DNA of 64,000 nucleotides from Arthrobacter burdickii (lineage in GTDB: Bacteria > Actinomycetota > Actinomycetes > Actinomycetales > Micrococcaceae): positions 2,046,001 to 2,110,000 of the forward strand of contig NZ_JAROCG010000001.1 in the NCBI RefSeq assembly GCF_030433645.1, read 5' to 3'. Shown here one piece after another: positions 54,339 through 64,000 of this stretch. The notes under the pieces were generated by a model. It was given only the letters and a program-made list of their open reading frames with translations, ran no database searches and had not been told where the DNA came from. The first letter of the stretch is position 1. Every line of letters starts with the position of its first letter. The position numbers and the translations under genes are program-made.

Positions 54339-55973
54339 ATGGCCGAATTGACCATCAACGCCGAAGACGTCCGTAGTGCGTTGAACGACTTTGCGGCGTC
54401 CTACGAGCCCGGAAACGCGGAGCGCGTCGAAGTCGGACGCGTCACCACCGCCAGTGACGGCATTGCCCGTGTCGAGGGTCTTCCCTCCGTCATGGCCAAC
54501 GAGCTGCTGCGGTTCGAGGACGGCACGCTCGGACTCGCCCAGAACCTCGACACCCGTGAAATCGGTGTCGTCGTCCTCGGTGACTACAACGGAATCGAAG
54601 AAGGCCAGGAAGTACACCGCACGGGCGAGATCCTCTCCGTTCCCGTCGGCGACGCCTTCCTCGGCCGCGTGGTCGACCCCCTCGGCCAGCCCATCGACGA
54701 CCTCGGCGAGATCGTCGCCGAAGGACGCCGCGCGCTCGAGACCCAGGCTCCTGGCGTCACGCAGCGCAAGTCGGTGCACGAGCCCATGCAGACCGGGCTC
54801 AAGGCCATCGACGCGATGATCCCGATCGGCCGCGGCCAGCGTCAGCTGATCATCGGCGACCGCCAGACCGGCAAGACCGCCATCGCCGTGGACACGATCA
54901 TCAACCAGAAGGCCAACTGGGCTTCCGGCGACGTGAACAAGCAGGTCCGCTGCATCTACGTCGCGATCGGCCAGAAGGCATCGACCATCGCAGCCGTCCG
55001 CCAGACCCTCGAGGACAAGGGTGCGCTGGAGTACACGACCATCGTCGCGTCTCCCGCCTCCGACCCCGCGGGCTTCAAGTACCTGGCTCCCTACGCCGGG
55101 TCGGCCATCGGCCAGCACTGGATGTACGGCGGCAAGCACGTCCTCATCGTGTTCGACGACCTGTCCAAGCAGGCAGAGGCCTACCGTGCGGTGTCCCTGC
55201 TGCTCCGGCGCCCGCCGGGACGCGAAGCCTACCCGGGCGACGTGTTCTACCTGCACTCCCGCCTCCTCGAGCGTTGTGCCAAGCTCTCGGACGAGCTCGG
55301 TGCGGGCTCGATGACGGGGCTCCCGCTCGTCGAGACCAAGGCGAACGACGTGTCGGCCTACATCCCGACCAACGTCATCTCCATCACCGACGGCCAGATC
55401 TTCCTGCAGTCGGACCTGTTCAACGCCAACCAGCGTCCCGCCGTGGACGTCGGCGTGTCGGTGTCCCGTGTAGGCGGCGCCGCACAGGTGAAGTCGATGA
55501 AGAAGGTCTCGGGCACCTTGAAGCTCGACCTCGCCCAGTACCGCGACATGCAGGCCTTCGCGATGTTCGCCTCCGATCTGGATGCAGCCTCACGCCAGCA
55601 GCTGACCCGCGGTGCACGCCTGATGGAACTGCTCAAGCAGGGCCAGTACTCCCCGATGCCGGTGGAGCAGCAGGTCGTCTCCATCTGGGCGGGAACGAAC
55701 GGGCACCTCGACGACGTACCGGTCGAGGACATCAACCGCTTCGAGACGGAGTTCCTGGAGCACCTCGGCCACACCTCGCCGATCCTCACCACGCTTGCCC
55801 AGACCGGCAAGCTCGAGGATTCGACCGTCGAGGAGCTGAAGACGCAGATCACGAACTTCAAGCAGGGCTTCTTCGGTACCGGTGCGAACGGGATCCACCC
55901 CGGCCACGAGGAGCACGAAGCGATCGACGCCGATTCGGTCGAGCAGGAAAAGATCGTCAGGCACAAGCGCTAG
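54339..55973 (+). CDS. atpA: ATP synthase subunit alpha
   Basis: A 544-aa non-catalytic nucleotide-binding subunit of F1. P-loop GDRQTGKT at 173-180, Walker [14 protein letters not shown] and the arginine-finger region ([16 protein letters not shown]) are present. The C-terminus has the polar extension common in Actinobacteria ([21 protein letters not shown]). A hairpin separates it from atpG. Confidence 0.97.
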   Translation: MAELTINAEDVRSALNDFAASYEPGNAERVEVGRVTTASDGIARVEGLPSVMANELLRFEDGTLGLAQNLDTREIGVVVLGDYNGIEEGQEVHRTGEILSVPVGDAFLGRVVDPLGQPIDDLGEIVAEGRRALETQAPGVTQRKSVHEPMQTGLKAIDAMIPIGRGQRQLIIGDRQTGKTAIAVDTIINQKANWASGDVNKQVRCIYVAIGQKASTIAAVRQTLEDKGALEYTTIVASPASDPAGFKYLAPYAGSAIGQHWMYGGKHVLIVFDDLSKQAEAYRAVSLLLRRPPGREAYPGDVFYLHSRLLERCAKLSDELGAGSMTGLPLVETKANDVSAYIPTNVISITDGQIFLQSDLFNANQRPAVDVGVSVSRVGGAAQVKSMKKVSGTLKLDLAQYRDMQAFAMFASDLDAASRQQLTRGARLMELLKQGQYSPMPVEQQVVSIWAGTNGHLDDVPVEDINRFETEFLEHLGHTSPILTTLAQTGKLEDSTVEELKTQITNFKQGFFGTGANGIHPGHEEHEAIDADSVEQEKIVRHKR

Positions 55974-55983
55974 AGGATCTGCT

Positions 55984-56010
55984 GCCGGGAGGGGCCCGAC
56001 CCCTCCCGGC
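55984..56010 (+). other. Intercistronic hairpin between atpA and atpG
   Basis: GCCGGGAGGGG, loop CCCGA, CCCCTCCCGGC: a perfect 11-bp stem 10 nt after the atpA stop and about 50 nt before atpG. No U-tract follows, so RNA processing or stability control is more likely than full termination. Confidence 0.75.
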
Positions 56011-56061
56011 GTGCAGGACCCTGGCCTGATCGCTTCCCCGGGAGCGAAGGAAAGGACAAGA

Positions 56062-56955
56062 ATGGGAGCCCAGATCCGGGTCTACCGCCAGAAGATCGCC
56101 TCGACCACGTCGACGCGGAAGATCTTCAAGGCGATGGAACTGATCGCGACTTCTCGCATCGGCAAGGCGCGTACGCGTGTCGCCGCTGCGCTGCCGTACG
56201 CGAACGCGATCACACGTGCCGTTTCGGCCGTGTCGTCGCAGACGGAGATCGACCACCCGCTGACCACCGAGCACGGTCAGGTGCGGCGAGCAGCCGTACT
56301 GGTGATGGCCTCCGATCGCGGCCTCGCCGGTTCGTACTCGGCCAGTGCCCTGAAGCAGGCGGAGGGGCTCTTCGAGACGCTCCGCTCCGAGGGCAAGGAG
56401 ATCCAGGCATACCTGGTCGGACGCAAGGCCCAGTCGTACTTCGACTTCCGTGGCCGCGCCTACGAAAGGATCTGGACCGGAGGCACCGATGCTCCCGAGT
56501 TCAGTGTCGCCCGCGAGGTCGGTGAGGCGCTCCTGTCCACCTTCCTGAAGGACTACGAGGACGGTGGCGTGGACGAGATCCACGTCGTCTACACCAAGTT
56601 CCGGTCCATGGTCGTGCAGGAGCCGTCCGTCATGCGGCTGCTCCCGCTCGAGGTCGTGGACGAGGACGAGGCGCAGGACGGCGAGCTCCTTCCGCTCTAC
56701 GAGTACGAGCCCGAGCCCGAGCAGGTCCTGGACGCGCTCCTTCCGAGGTACATCGAGGCGCGCATCTTCGCCGCCATGCTGCAGGCAGCGGCGAGCGAAC
56801 TCGCAGCGCGCCAGCGGGCCATGAAGTCGGCAGGCGACAACGCGACCGAGCTCATCAAGAAGTACACGCGCCTGCGCAACACCGCCCGCCAAGCGGAGAT
56901 CACCCAGGAGCTCTCGGAGATCGTGGCCGGCGCGGATGCGCTGAACGCCTCCTGA
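56062..56955 (+). CDS. atpG: ATP synthase subunit gamma
   Basis: A 297-aa central rotor shaft. The conserved N-terminus [21 protein letters not shown] and C-terminal coiled coil ([40 protein letters not shown]) pack against each other in the shaft. The ATG follows GAAGGAAAGGA. A ~14-residue insert ([20 protein letters not shown]) typical of Actinobacteria is present. Confidence 0.97.
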   Translation: MGAQIRVYRQKIASTTSTRKIFKAMELIATSRIGKARTRVAAALPYANAITRAVSAVSSQTEIDHPLTTEHGQVRRAAVLVMASDRGLAGSYSASALKQAEGLFETLRSEGKEIQAYLVGRKAQSYFDFRGRAYERIWTGGTDAPEFSVAREVGEALLSTFLKDYEDGGVDEIHVVYTKFRSMVVQEPSVMRLLPLEVVDEDEAQDGELLPLYEYEPEPEQVLDALLPRYIEARIFAAMLQAAASELAARQRAMKSAGDNATELIKKYTRLRNTARQAEITQELSEIVAGADALNAS

Positions 56956-56993
56956 CACCCCATCCGGGTCCTCGCGGGCGCCGGGTGCACAGC

Positions 56994-58499
<1,506 letters not shown>

Positions 58500-58504
58500 C
58501 GCTG

Positions 58505-58798
58505 ATGGCATCGCACGGCGAACTCGAGGTCGAAATCGTTGCGGCCGACCACTTCGTGTGGTCGGGCGCAGCGCGCACGGTCAACGCACGCACCGCCAAC
58601 GGGCAGATCGGGATCCTTCCCGGTCACTCTCCGATCCTGGCGATCCTCGAAGCGGGTGAGCTCTCGGTGGAGCCGGTCGACGGCGAACGCCTGGTGGTCG
58701 GTGTGGACGGTGGCTTCTTCTCTGTCGACTCGAACCGGGTAGTGATCGTGGCGGACAACGCCAGGGTCGGCGGTTCGGTGACTCCGGAATCCGTCTAG
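58505..58798 (+). CDS. atpC: ATP synthase subunit epsilon, short form
   Basis: A 97-aa subunit made of only the N-terminal beta-sandwich (VEIVAADHFVWSGAARTVNARTANGQIGILPGHSPILAIL). It lacks the C-terminal two-helix domain of the usual 120-140-aa forms, which acts as an ATPase brake. The frame is intact with a normal stop, so this is a genuine short form, not a frameshift. It begins 5 nt after atpD. Confidence 0.95.
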   Translation: MASHGELEVEIVAADHFVWSGAARTVNARTANGQIGILPGHSPILAILEAGELSVEPVDGERLVVGVDGGFFSVDSNRVVIVADNARVGGSVTPESV

Positions 58799-58801
58799 GC
58801 T
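58796..58801 (+). promoter_or_regulatory. Candidate -10 of the DUF2550 gene, overlapping the atpC stop
   Basis: TAGGCT shares its first three bases with the atpC stop codon and lies 7 nt before the DUF2550 ATG. This would give a leaderless or nearly leaderless message independent of the atp operon. Confidence 0.35.
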
Positions 58802-58808
58802 TCCCGGC

Positions 58809-59240
58809 ATGGAGCCACTGGGTGTGACGTTCATCTGCCTTGCGGTCGTCTTCGGCCTGCTCGTGCTCGTGATCGGCGCCTTCCTGCTCCGTCGCTACCA
58901 GCTCAACCGTGCCCTCGGCACTTTCGACGCCTCCATCCGCCTCCCTCCTAAGGGCTGGCGGGTGGGGGTTTGTCGTTATACGGACAAGAACCTGGAATGG
59001 CTCAGCCTTCTGTCGCTGAGCCCGATTCCGAAATTCCGTTTCCTCCGCAGTTCCCTCGAGGTGGAAGGCTGGCGGGCTCCCACCGAAGCGGAGCGTGTGC
59101 GGATCCAGCCGGGGGCGATCATCGTCCAGCTGGCCTACGAGGGCAAGCCCTTCGACCTGGCCATGAAGTACGACGTGTACGCAGGGCTCTCCTCCTGGAT
59201 CGAGGCCGGTCCGGTGATCGGTATCGGCACCTGGCGCTGA
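58809..59240 (+). CDS. DUF2550 domain-containing membrane protein
   Basis: A 143-aa protein with one N-terminal transmembrane helix (VTFICLAVVFGLLVLVIGAFLL) and a cytosolic domain of unknown function (GWRVGVCRYTDKNLEWLSLLSLSPIPKFRFLRSSLEV). It is conserved directly after the ATP synthase operon in Actinobacteria. There are 10 nt between it and atpC, so co-transcription is likely despite a possible own promoter. Confidence 0.88.
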   Translation: MEPLGVTFICLAVVFGLLVLVIGAFLLRRYQLNRALGTFDASIRLPPKGWRVGVCRYTDKNLEWLSLLSLSPIPKFRFLRSSLEVEGWRAPTEAERVRIQPGAIIVQLAYEGKPFDLAMKYDVYAGLSSWIEAGPVIGIGTWR

Positions 59241-59281
59241 CGCCGCCATCAGATCGCGCCGGCGGGAACGGTGCTGGCCGG

Positions 59282-60490
59282 CTAGAGTTCCAGCGGTCGG
59301 ACCCAGGTCCCGCTTCGCAGCACACCCTTCAGCTGCAGGTCGGGGGAGACCACCAGGGCGTCGGCACGCAGCCCGCTCCGCAGGCTCCCCACTTCGTCGG
59401 CCAGTCCCAGGACGCCCGCCGGCACTGCCGTCGCGGAGCGGACGGCATCCTCCGCGGGGACGCCCGCCTCGACGGCGCAGCGCACCACGTCGAGCAGGCT
59501 CGCGGCGCCGCCGGCCAGACCGCCCGACGCCGTCAGGACGGCGGAATCTCCGACGATGGCGATCTCGCTCCGTCCCAGCCGGTAGGTGCCGGACGCGCAC
59601 CCTGCGGCCGCCGTCGAGTCGCTGACCAGGCAGATGTTCTCAGAACCCGCGATGGTGAACGCCATGCGTACAGTCTCGGGGTGCAGGTGCACGTTGTCGG
59701 CGATGAGTTCGACGGCGATCTCGCCGGCCCGGGCGCGCTGCAGGAGCAGCGGTACGGGGCCGGGGGAGCGGTGGTGGATCGCGGGCATGGCGTTGAACAG
59801 GTGCGTGGCTGTCGGCCGCCCGCTGAACCCTGCGAAGCCGGTGGAGGCCAGTTCCTCGTTGATGAGGTCGAGGGCCGCGGTGGTCTCCTCCGTCGAGCTG
59901 TCCGTGTGCCCGATGGACGGGATGACGCCGTGCGTGACGAGTTCGTAGACGAGGACGTCGCTGCCGGGCAGTTCCGGGGCGTAGGTCATGGAGGTGAGGT
60001 GCCCTCTTCCCGCGGCGACGAGCCGTGCGACGTCCTCCTGCGTCGGCAGGAGGAGGAACGCCGGGTCATGGGCGCCGTTGCGCTCCCGGGACAGGAAGGG
60101 CCCTTCGGCGTGGATGCCGGCGACCAGTCCGGCCTCGGTCGCCACGGCGAGCCTTTCGAAGGCGGCCTCGAGGTCCTCCAGCGGGGCCGCGCAGGTGCTG
60201 GCGAGCAGCGTCGTCGTGCCGCTGCGGTGCAGGTACGCTGTCGCCGCCTCGAGGTCGGCAGGGGAGCCCGAGGTGAAGTCTCCGCCACCCGCACCGTGGC
60301 AGTGGAGGTCGATGAGCCCCGGGAGGATCAGGAAGCCCTCGGGAAGCCTCTCGGCAGGGGCACCGCCCGCAGCCTGTCCCGCCTCGGTGATGCGTGAACC
60401 GTCCCAGCGCAGCACGCCGTCGTCGACGATGCCCGCGTCGGTCACCAGTCGTCCGGACAGGGCAGTGGGTGTTCCGCTCGAGAGGGCCAT
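59282..60490 (-). CDS. nagA: N-acetylglucosamine-6-phosphate deacetylase
   Basis: A 402-aa amidohydrolase that deacetylates GlcNAc-6-P to GlcN-6-P in amino-sugar and cell-wall recycling. Metal-site LIDLHCHGAGGGDF, substrate loop HLFNAMPAIHHRSPG and the catalytic-Asp region CLVSDSTAAAGC are present. Like other members it probably uses one divalent metal. The ATG lies 6 nt after TAGAAT with no Shine-Dalgarno, a probable leaderless start. No nagB or transporter is adjacent. Confidence 0.94.
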   Translation of the reverse strand: MALSSGTPTALSGRLVTDAGIVDDGVLRWDGSRITEAGQAAGGAPAERLPEGFLILPGLIDLHCHGAGGGDFTSGSPADLEAATAYLHRSGTTTLLASTCAAPLEDLEAAFERLAVATEAGLVAGIHAEGPFLSRERNGAHDPAFLLLPTQEDVARLVAAGRGHLTSMTYAPELPGSDVLVYELVTHGVIPSIGHTDSSTEETTAALDLINEELASTGFAGFSGRPTATHLFNAMPAIHHRSPGPVPLLLQRARAGEIAVELIADNVHLHPETVRMAFTIAGSENICLVSDSTAAAGCASGTYRLGRSEIAIVGDSAVLTASGGLAGGAASLLDVVRCAVEAGVPAEDAVRSATAVPAGVLGLADEVGSLRSGLRADALVVSPDLQLKGVLRSGTWVRPLEL

Positions 60491-60496
60491 TGTCCG

Positions 60497-60502
60497 ATTC
60501 TA
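60497..60502 (-). promoter_or_regulatory. -10 of nagA (leaderless)
   Basis: TAGAAT on the minus strand, exactly 6 nt upstream of the nagA ATG. Confidence 0.55.
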
Positions 60503-60560
60503 GGCCCGTGTGATTCCGGGCCGCCCGATTCACAGCCCGTCCGGTTCAAGGCCCGCCAGG

Positions 60561-60588
60561 GCCGGGGCGGATCAGCCGGGGCGGATCA
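60561..60588. repeat. 14-bp tandem duplication at the nucS stop
   Basis: Two perfect copies of GCCGGGGCGGATCA; the second includes the nucS stop codon. The protein C-terminus (SASRLF) is just outside and unaffected. Loose 15-16-bp repeats also occur between here and nagA. Confidence 0.85.
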
Positions 60589-61281
60589 GAAGAGGCGGGA
60601 CGCGCTGTCGTCGACGCCCCGCATGGCGTCGTAGTCCAGCGTCAGGCAGTCGATGCCCCGGTCCGTGGCGAGCACGCGGGCCTGCGGCTTGATCTGCTGG
60701 GCGGCGAAGACTCCACGGACCGGCGCCATGAGCGGATCGCGGTTGAGCAGTTCGAGATACCGGGTGAGTTGCTCGACGCCGTCGATGTCCCCGCGACGCT
60801 TCAGTTCGATCGCCACCGTGCGGCCCTCCGCGTCCCGGGCCAGGATGTCCACGGGACCGATGGCCGTCATGTACTCGCGGCGGATCAGGGTGAACCCGGC
60901 TCCGAGGAGCTCGATCTGCCCGGCGAGGAGCCGCTGGAGGTCCGCCTCGACGCCGTCCTTGACGAGCCCGGGGTCCACGCCGAGGTCGTGCGAGGATTCG
61001 TGCAACTGCTCGCGGATGCTGATGACGAGCCGATCGTCGCTCTTGGCATGCTGGACGGTCCAGACTTCGGTGATGCCTTCGGCGCGGTCGGCGTCGTCGG
61101 GCTCGCTCACTCGAAGGGTCGCGGGCGGGCTCATCCAGTTCAGGGGCTTGTAGGAGCCGCCGTCGGAATGGACCAGGACGGAGCCGTCCGACTTCACCAT
61201 GAGGAGCCGCGTGGCAAGCGGGAGATGCGCCCGGAGGCGGCCGACGTAGTCGACGGAGCAGCGGGCTATTACTAAACGCAC
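60586..61281 (-). CDS. nucS: Mismatch endonuclease NucS/EndoMS
   Basis: A 231-aa enzyme that cuts both strands at G-T, G-G and T-T mismatches, replacing MutS/MutL in most Actinobacteria. N-terminal DNA-binding domain [20 protein letters not shown] ... [13 protein letters not shown] and C-terminal RecB-like nuclease with [23 protein letters not shown] (catalytic Asp, Glu and Lys). The C-terminal RLF fits a sliding-clamp-binding tail. The GTG start is chosen because GAAGG lies 6 nt upstream; a TTG 6 nt further up would remove that spacing. Confidence 0.95.
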   Translation of the reverse strand: MRLVIARCSVDYVGRLRAHLPLATRLLMVKSDGSVLVHSDGGSYKPLNWMSPPATLRVSEPDDADRAEGITEVWTVQHAKSDDRLVISIREQLHESSHDLGVDPGLVKDGVEADLQRLLAGQIELLGAGFTLIRREYMTAIGPVDILARDAEGRTVAIELKRRGDIDGVEQLTRYLELLNRDPLMAPVRGVFAAQQIKPQARVLATDRGIDCLTLDYDAMRGVDDSASRLF

Positions 61282-61650
61282 GGGCAACCTTCGGATCTAC
61301 TGCGGGGGACATCCCTACAGCACGCTACGGGCAGGTGAGCCGCCGGCGGTAGGACCTGTCCATTCTAGGTGACAGCGCGCGGACCTGTGGCGGCGTCCGG
61401 GGGCGGTATCGCGCGGAGGGGGTCCGCTGCGCGCCGCGTGGAATGTGCTGCACGAGCGAGTGCTGCCCGTAGCGGCGTCGCGACTACCCGGGCAAAGACG
61501 AGTGCCGGGCAAGTGTTGTTAGGCAACGATCGCACGATCACACTGGAACGAGGCGGCCCCGTTCCGGCGGACTGTCCCAGAACGCGAGGACTGCCTCCCC
61601 TCCCGCATCACATGCCCACTACCCGCAGCGATGCGAGGCAGGACATCCCC
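61282..61650. other. 369-bp intergenic region between nucS and the Thr-rich gene
   Basis: No credible gene. It must hold the divergent promoters. A possible plus-strand pair is TTGTTA near 61514 and CACACT 17 nt further on. A small GTTG..CAAC inverted repeat surrounds it. For nucS, TAGATC lies just upstream of its start on the minus strand. Nothing else stands out. Confidence 0.4.
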
Positions 61651-62889
61651 ATGAGATCACGCAGGTACGCGACCACCCTGGCCACCGTCGGATTGCTCAT
61701 CGGAGGTGCCGTCGGGCCCCTCGCACCGGCGGCCTACGCGGACCACACCCGGGCGCACACGTGCCTCGAGGCCGGCGGTGTCTATACAGAAGCGGCCACA
61801 CAGGGCGGGGACCGGTGCGTCGTCACCACGAGGACTGCAGGGCCCATCGTGGTCGGCGCCCCCGAGACGACGTACAGCGATGCGGTGCCTTCCGGTTCCC
61901 CAACAGTCGTCGAATCGGACGCCGCACCGTCGGGCGAAGCGACGGCCGAGACGGAGACGCGGGATGTCGGAAGCCCGGTCGTCGTCGAGAGCAAGCGGTT
62001 CGGCGAGCTCGAGATCACCTCCGCCGACAGTGATGCCGGCGAGCCCGCGGTTGAGTCCGCGGTCGTTCCCGGGGCGCCGACGACCACTACCCGCACCGAG
62101 CGCGGGACGCCCATCAGCACCGATGCACCGGGCACGCGGAACTGCAGGCGCCTCAATGACGACAAGGCTGCGAAGCCCGTCGAGCGGTGCGAGCGGACCG
62201 TCGTGACCACCACCACGACGCCGACGACCGTGATCACCACGGTCACGACCCCGCAGGAGCGCGTCACCACGACGACCCAGCCGCGGGAGACCGTCACCAC
62301 GACGACCACGCCGGTGACCGAGGTCTTCACCTCGACCCAGCAGCAGGAATCCTGTGCCACCACCACGCAGCCCACCTCGTTCACCAGGACCACGACGCAG
62401 GCGACGACGCGAACGCAGACCGTCTCCATCCCGCGGACGAGGACCGTGACGACCACGGTGACCACGTACCGGTACACGCTCAACACGACAGCCCCGCTGG
62501 TGCCCGTGGTGTTCACAGGACCGAATGCGGCTGCGAACCCGCGGATAGCTGTCAACGAGACAGCCCTTGCCCCGTTGGTGACGACCCTCGAGCAGCCAGG
62601 CCCGTTGCAGGTCACCGTCGAGACACTCGCTGGGCCGGACCTGGTGAACACGATCTGTGCATCCACCGCCCCTGAGGTAATCGTCACGGACGGTGCGACC
62701 ACTGATGATGTGCAGAGGGTAACGGCCCCCGCCGATTCCGAGGTCACCGTGACTCGGGAGAACATCGACCCGCTCGTGACCGGAACCAGCGCGCCCGGAC
62801 AGCCGATCGTGACGACGAGTACCCGCGGAACCGGTGCCACCTGTTACAACAACCCCGCCACCGCAGAGCAACGGGCCAGCCGCTGCTAG
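61651..62889 (+). CDS. Secreted threonine-rich protein of unknown function
   Basis: A 412-aa protein with a clear Sec signal (MRSRRYATTLATVGLLIGG, cleavage after PAAYA, residue ~30). The mature part has a short Cys-containing N-terminal region (HTCLEAGGVYTEA...DRCVVTTRT), an acidic linker, then a central zone (~180-275) very rich in Thr with Pro, Val and Gln (TTTTTPTTVITTVTTPQ, TTTTQPRETVTTTTTP), and a C-terminal domain of short beta-like strands with two Cys, ending RASRC. Such Thr/Pro stretches are typical targets of mannosylation or cell-wall spacing in Actinobacteria. No sortase motif or transmembrane anchor, so released or bound by unknown means. CAGGAC precedes the ATG. I do not recognise the family. 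Confidence 0.85.
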   Translation: MRSRRYATTLATVGLLIGGAVGPLAPAAYADHTRAHTCLEAGGVYTEAATQGGDRCVVTTRTAGPIVVGAPETTYSDAVPSGSPTVVESDAAPSGEATAETETRDVGSPVVVESKRFGELEITSADSDAGEPAVESAVVPGAPTTTTRTERGTPISTDAPGTRNCRRLNDDKAAKPVERCERTVVTTTTTPTTVITTVTTPQERVTTTTQPRETVTTTTTPVTEVFTSTQQQESCATTTQPTSFTRTTTQATTRTQTVSIPRTRTVTTTVTTYRYTLNTTAPLVPVVFTGPNAAANPRIAVNETALAPLVTTLEQPGPLQVTVETLAGPDLVNTICASTAPEVIVTDGATTDDVQRVTAPADSEVTVTRENIDPLVTGTSAPGQPIVTTSTRGTGATCYNNPATAEQRASRC

Positions 62890-62900
62890 CAGGGAAACAG

Positions 62901-62950
62901 CGCAACAGGCCTCCCCCGGTGCGGGTAAGCACCGGGGGAGGCCTGTTGCG
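62901..62950. terminator. Very strong bidirectional hairpin
   Basis: A perfect 22-bp inverted repeat: arms 62901-62922 (begins CGCAACAGGC) and 62929-62950 (ends GCCTGTTGCG), loop GGGTAA. It begins 11 nt after the Thr-rich gene. There is no U-tract, but the stem is by far the longest in the window. Confidence 0.8.
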
Positions 62951-63006
62951 TGAACGCGTGCTCCGCCCGGGGCTCGTCCCGATTCCTCGGACGGCCCCCG
63001 GTCAGG

Positions 63007-63012
63007 CAGACT
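63007..63012 (+). promoter_or_regulatory. -10 of the Cys-rich small protein gene
   Basis: CAGACT, 6 nt upstream of the GTG at 63019; same spacing as the other leaderless candidates but with C at the first position. Confidence 0.35.
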
Positions 63013-63018
63013 GGACCG

Positions 63019-63342
63019 GTGCCCCGATCCAACCGACCCAGCCGGCCCGGCAGCAGCGCGCGCGGCAAGTGGGCCCCGCCGCCGGACATCGACCTCGAAC
63101 GGGCACGTGCCGGCCTGCCGCTGCGCGAGTCCGCGCCCGACGGTGAATGGTCGGTCCGGCGGATCACCGAGCGGAACGCGGCCAAGACCTACACGTGCCC
63201 CGGCTGCAACTCGGCGATCGTGCCCGGGATCGCGCACCTCGTGGTGTGGCGTGAGGACTCGCTGTTCGGTCCCGAGACGGCGATCGCGGACCGGCGGCAC
63301 TGGCACGTGAGGTGCTGGCAGACGCGCAGCTTCCGCTACTGA
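63019..63342 (+). CDS. Small Cys-containing protein, function unknown (annotated elsewhere as ATP/GTP-binding)
   Basis: A 107-aa basic protein: an Arg/Ser/Pro-rich N-terminus, then NAAKTYTCPGCNSAIVPGIAHLVVWRED and RRHWHVRCW, where CPGC with later His and Cys could bind one zinc. Homologues in related Actinobacteria are often labelled ATP/GTP-binding protein, but I see no P-loop. The GTG start fits the conserved PRSNRP N-terminus and a -10 element 6 nt upstream. Located between the long hairpin and the hydrolase gene. Confidence 0.75.
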   Translation: MPRSNRPSRPGSSARGKWAPPPDIDLERARAGLPLRESAPDGEWSVRRITERNAAKTYTCPGCNSAIVPGIAHLVVWREDSLFGPETAIADRRHWHVRCWQTRSFRY

Positions 63343-63373
63343 GGCCGGGTCCGGGCTTCGCGCGCGGCCGACC

Positions 63374-63379
63374 TAGACT
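63374..63379 (+). promoter_or_regulatory. -10 of the alpha/beta hydrolase gene
   Basis: TAGACT, 6 nt upstream of the ATG at 63386; probable leaderless start. Confidence 0.5.
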
Positions 63380-63385
63380 GGTGGA

Positions 63386-64000
63386 ATGGCCAGCGATACC
63401 CCCGAGTACACCTTCACGACCAGCGACGAAGCGATAGAGATCCGGGCATCGACGGTGCTGCCCGCAGATCGCCGCGACATCGAACTGCTCACTGCGGACG
63501 GCCTGACCCTCGTGGGCGAATTCGCGGCACCCGAGGGGCGGACGCCGAAGGCCACCCTCGTGACGCTCCACCCGCTGCCCACGCACGGCGGGTTCATGGA
63601 CTCCCACGTGTACAGGAAGGCGTCCTTCCGCCTCCCCGCCCTCGCCGACATCGCGGTCCTGCGGTTCAACACGCGCGGCACCTGCTCCCCCCGGGGCTGC
63701 AGCGAGGGTACGTTCGACGGCGGTGACGGCGAACGCCTGGACCTCCAGGCGGCGGTCGACTGGGCCGTGGCACAGGGGCTTCACAACATCTGGCTCGTGG
63801 GCTGGTCCTTCGGCACCGAGCTGTGCCTCAAGTACGGCGCCCAGGACCCGGTGGCCGAGCTCATCGAAGGGGCCATCCTGCTCTCGCCGCCGCTGCACCG
63901 GGCGGGCGACGCCGACCTCGACGCCTGGGGTGCGAGCGGACTTCCCCTGAAGGTACTGGTTCCCGAGTTCGACGACTACCTGGTGCCGGACGACGCAGCG
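63386..64000 (+). CDS. Alpha/beta hydrolase, cut by the window end
   Basis: The first 205 residues of an alpha/beta-fold hydrolase; the frame is still open at base 64000. After an N-terminal strand-rich part (DIELLTADGLTLVGEF, LVTLHPLPTHGGFMDSHVY), there is FNTRGTCSPRGCSEG and the nucleophile elbow LVGWSFGTELCLKYG (GxSxG). FDDYLVPDDA probably supplies the acid residue; the catalytic His lies beyond the edge. Similar proteins are dienelactone-hydrolase-like or acyl hydrolases. The substrate is unknown. Confidence 0.85.
   Translation, partial: MASDTPEYTFTTSDEAIEIRASTVLPADRRDIELLTADGLTLVGEFAAPEGRTPKATLVTLHPLPTHGGFMDSHVYRKASFRLPALADIAVLRFNTRGTCSPRGCSEGTFDGGDGERLDLQAAVDWAVAQGLHNIWLVGWSFGTELCLKYGAQDPVAELIEGAILLSPPLHRAGDADLDAWGASGLPLKVLVPEFDDYLVPDDAA

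Noticed and set aside
62901-62950. Transposon terminal repeats or an attachment site
   Set aside because: The two arms are only 6 nt apart and no transposase or integrase is present; it fits a terminator hairpin.
61657-63306. 549-codon minus-strand open frame across the Thr-rich gene
   Set aside because: It runs through the 22-bp hairpin and the next gene and is Arg/Gly-rich without motifs.

Overview
The window is a dense, GC-rich stretch of chromosome from an actinobacterium, most likely a member of the Micrococcaceae close to Arthrobacter. This rests on gene content and order, since no rRNA is present. The pointers are a Kgd-type 2-oxoglutarate decarboxylase with a fused E2 domain, GuaB1 next to it, NucS endonuclease, a Rho factor with a very large Arg/Asn/Asp-rich N-terminal insertion, an argS-lysA-hom-thrC-thrB-rho-prfA-prmC block, and an ATP synthase operon preceded by a WecA-type transferase and followed by a DUF2550 gene. 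About 60 protein genes and one tRNA are supported. I see no insertion sequence, prophage, CRISPR array or sign of recent transfer.

Layout. 1-6.7 kb, minus strand: a peptide-binding lipoprotein, a degenerate SGNH-hydrolase-like protein and kgd. 6.9-11.2 kb, plus strand: guaB1 and two overlapping CNNM/CorC-type membrane proteins. 11.2-16 kb: a zinc transporter operon (znuA-znuC-znuB), a tandem pair of leaderless MarR regulators and a Zur/Fur regulator. 16-19.2 kb: MBL-fold hydrolase, sulfurtransferase, PAP2 phosphatase and HIT protein. 19.2-24.3 kb, minus strand: helicase HrpA and a WYL regulator. 24.4-28.7 kb, minus strand: a five-gene overlapping MoxR-DUF58-DUF4129 membrane operon, behind tRNA-Arg(CCG). 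29-32 kb, minus strand: a three-gene flavin redox module (FMN-binding lipoprotein, ApbE, RnfD-FNR fusion). 32.2-43.5 kb, plus strand: argS, lysA, the threonine pathway, rho, prfA and prmC. 43.5-50.7 kb: cell-envelope glycan genes (two GT2 transferases, an NAD-dependent epimerase, a CapD/WbpM-like dehydratase, a WecA-like transferase) plus the Sua5 tRNA-modification gene. 50.7-59.2 kb: the complete F1Fo ATP synthase operon and DUF2550. 59.3-64 kb: nagA, nucS, a secreted Thr-rich protein of unknown function, a small Cys-rich protein and an alpha/beta hydrolase cut by the window end.

How the parts work together. Zur probably represses znuACB through palindromes just upstream of znuA. LysA and Hom-ThrC-ThrB form the lysine/threonine branch of the aspartate pathway, translationally coupled behind ArgS. 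PrfA, its likely methylase PrmC, Rho and Sua5 are expression-machinery genes. The glycan genes look like an undecaprenyl-phosphate sugar-initiation set. The flavin module looks like a minimal extracytosolic electron-transfer chain.

A recurring signal is a TANNNT-like -10 hexamer exactly 6 nt upstream of the start codon at eight genes, with no Shine-Dalgarno, which points to frequent leaderless mRNAs. A second recurring signal is short in-frame minisatellites in disordered protein ends (WYL regulator, Sua5, Rho, GT2, ZnuA). Most of the window is ordinary housekeeping DNA. The best candidates for something undescribed are the RnfD-FNR/ApbE/FMN-lipoprotein module, the catalytically dead SGNH protein behind kgd, the phased repeats between the twin MarR genes, and the Thr-rich secreted protein.
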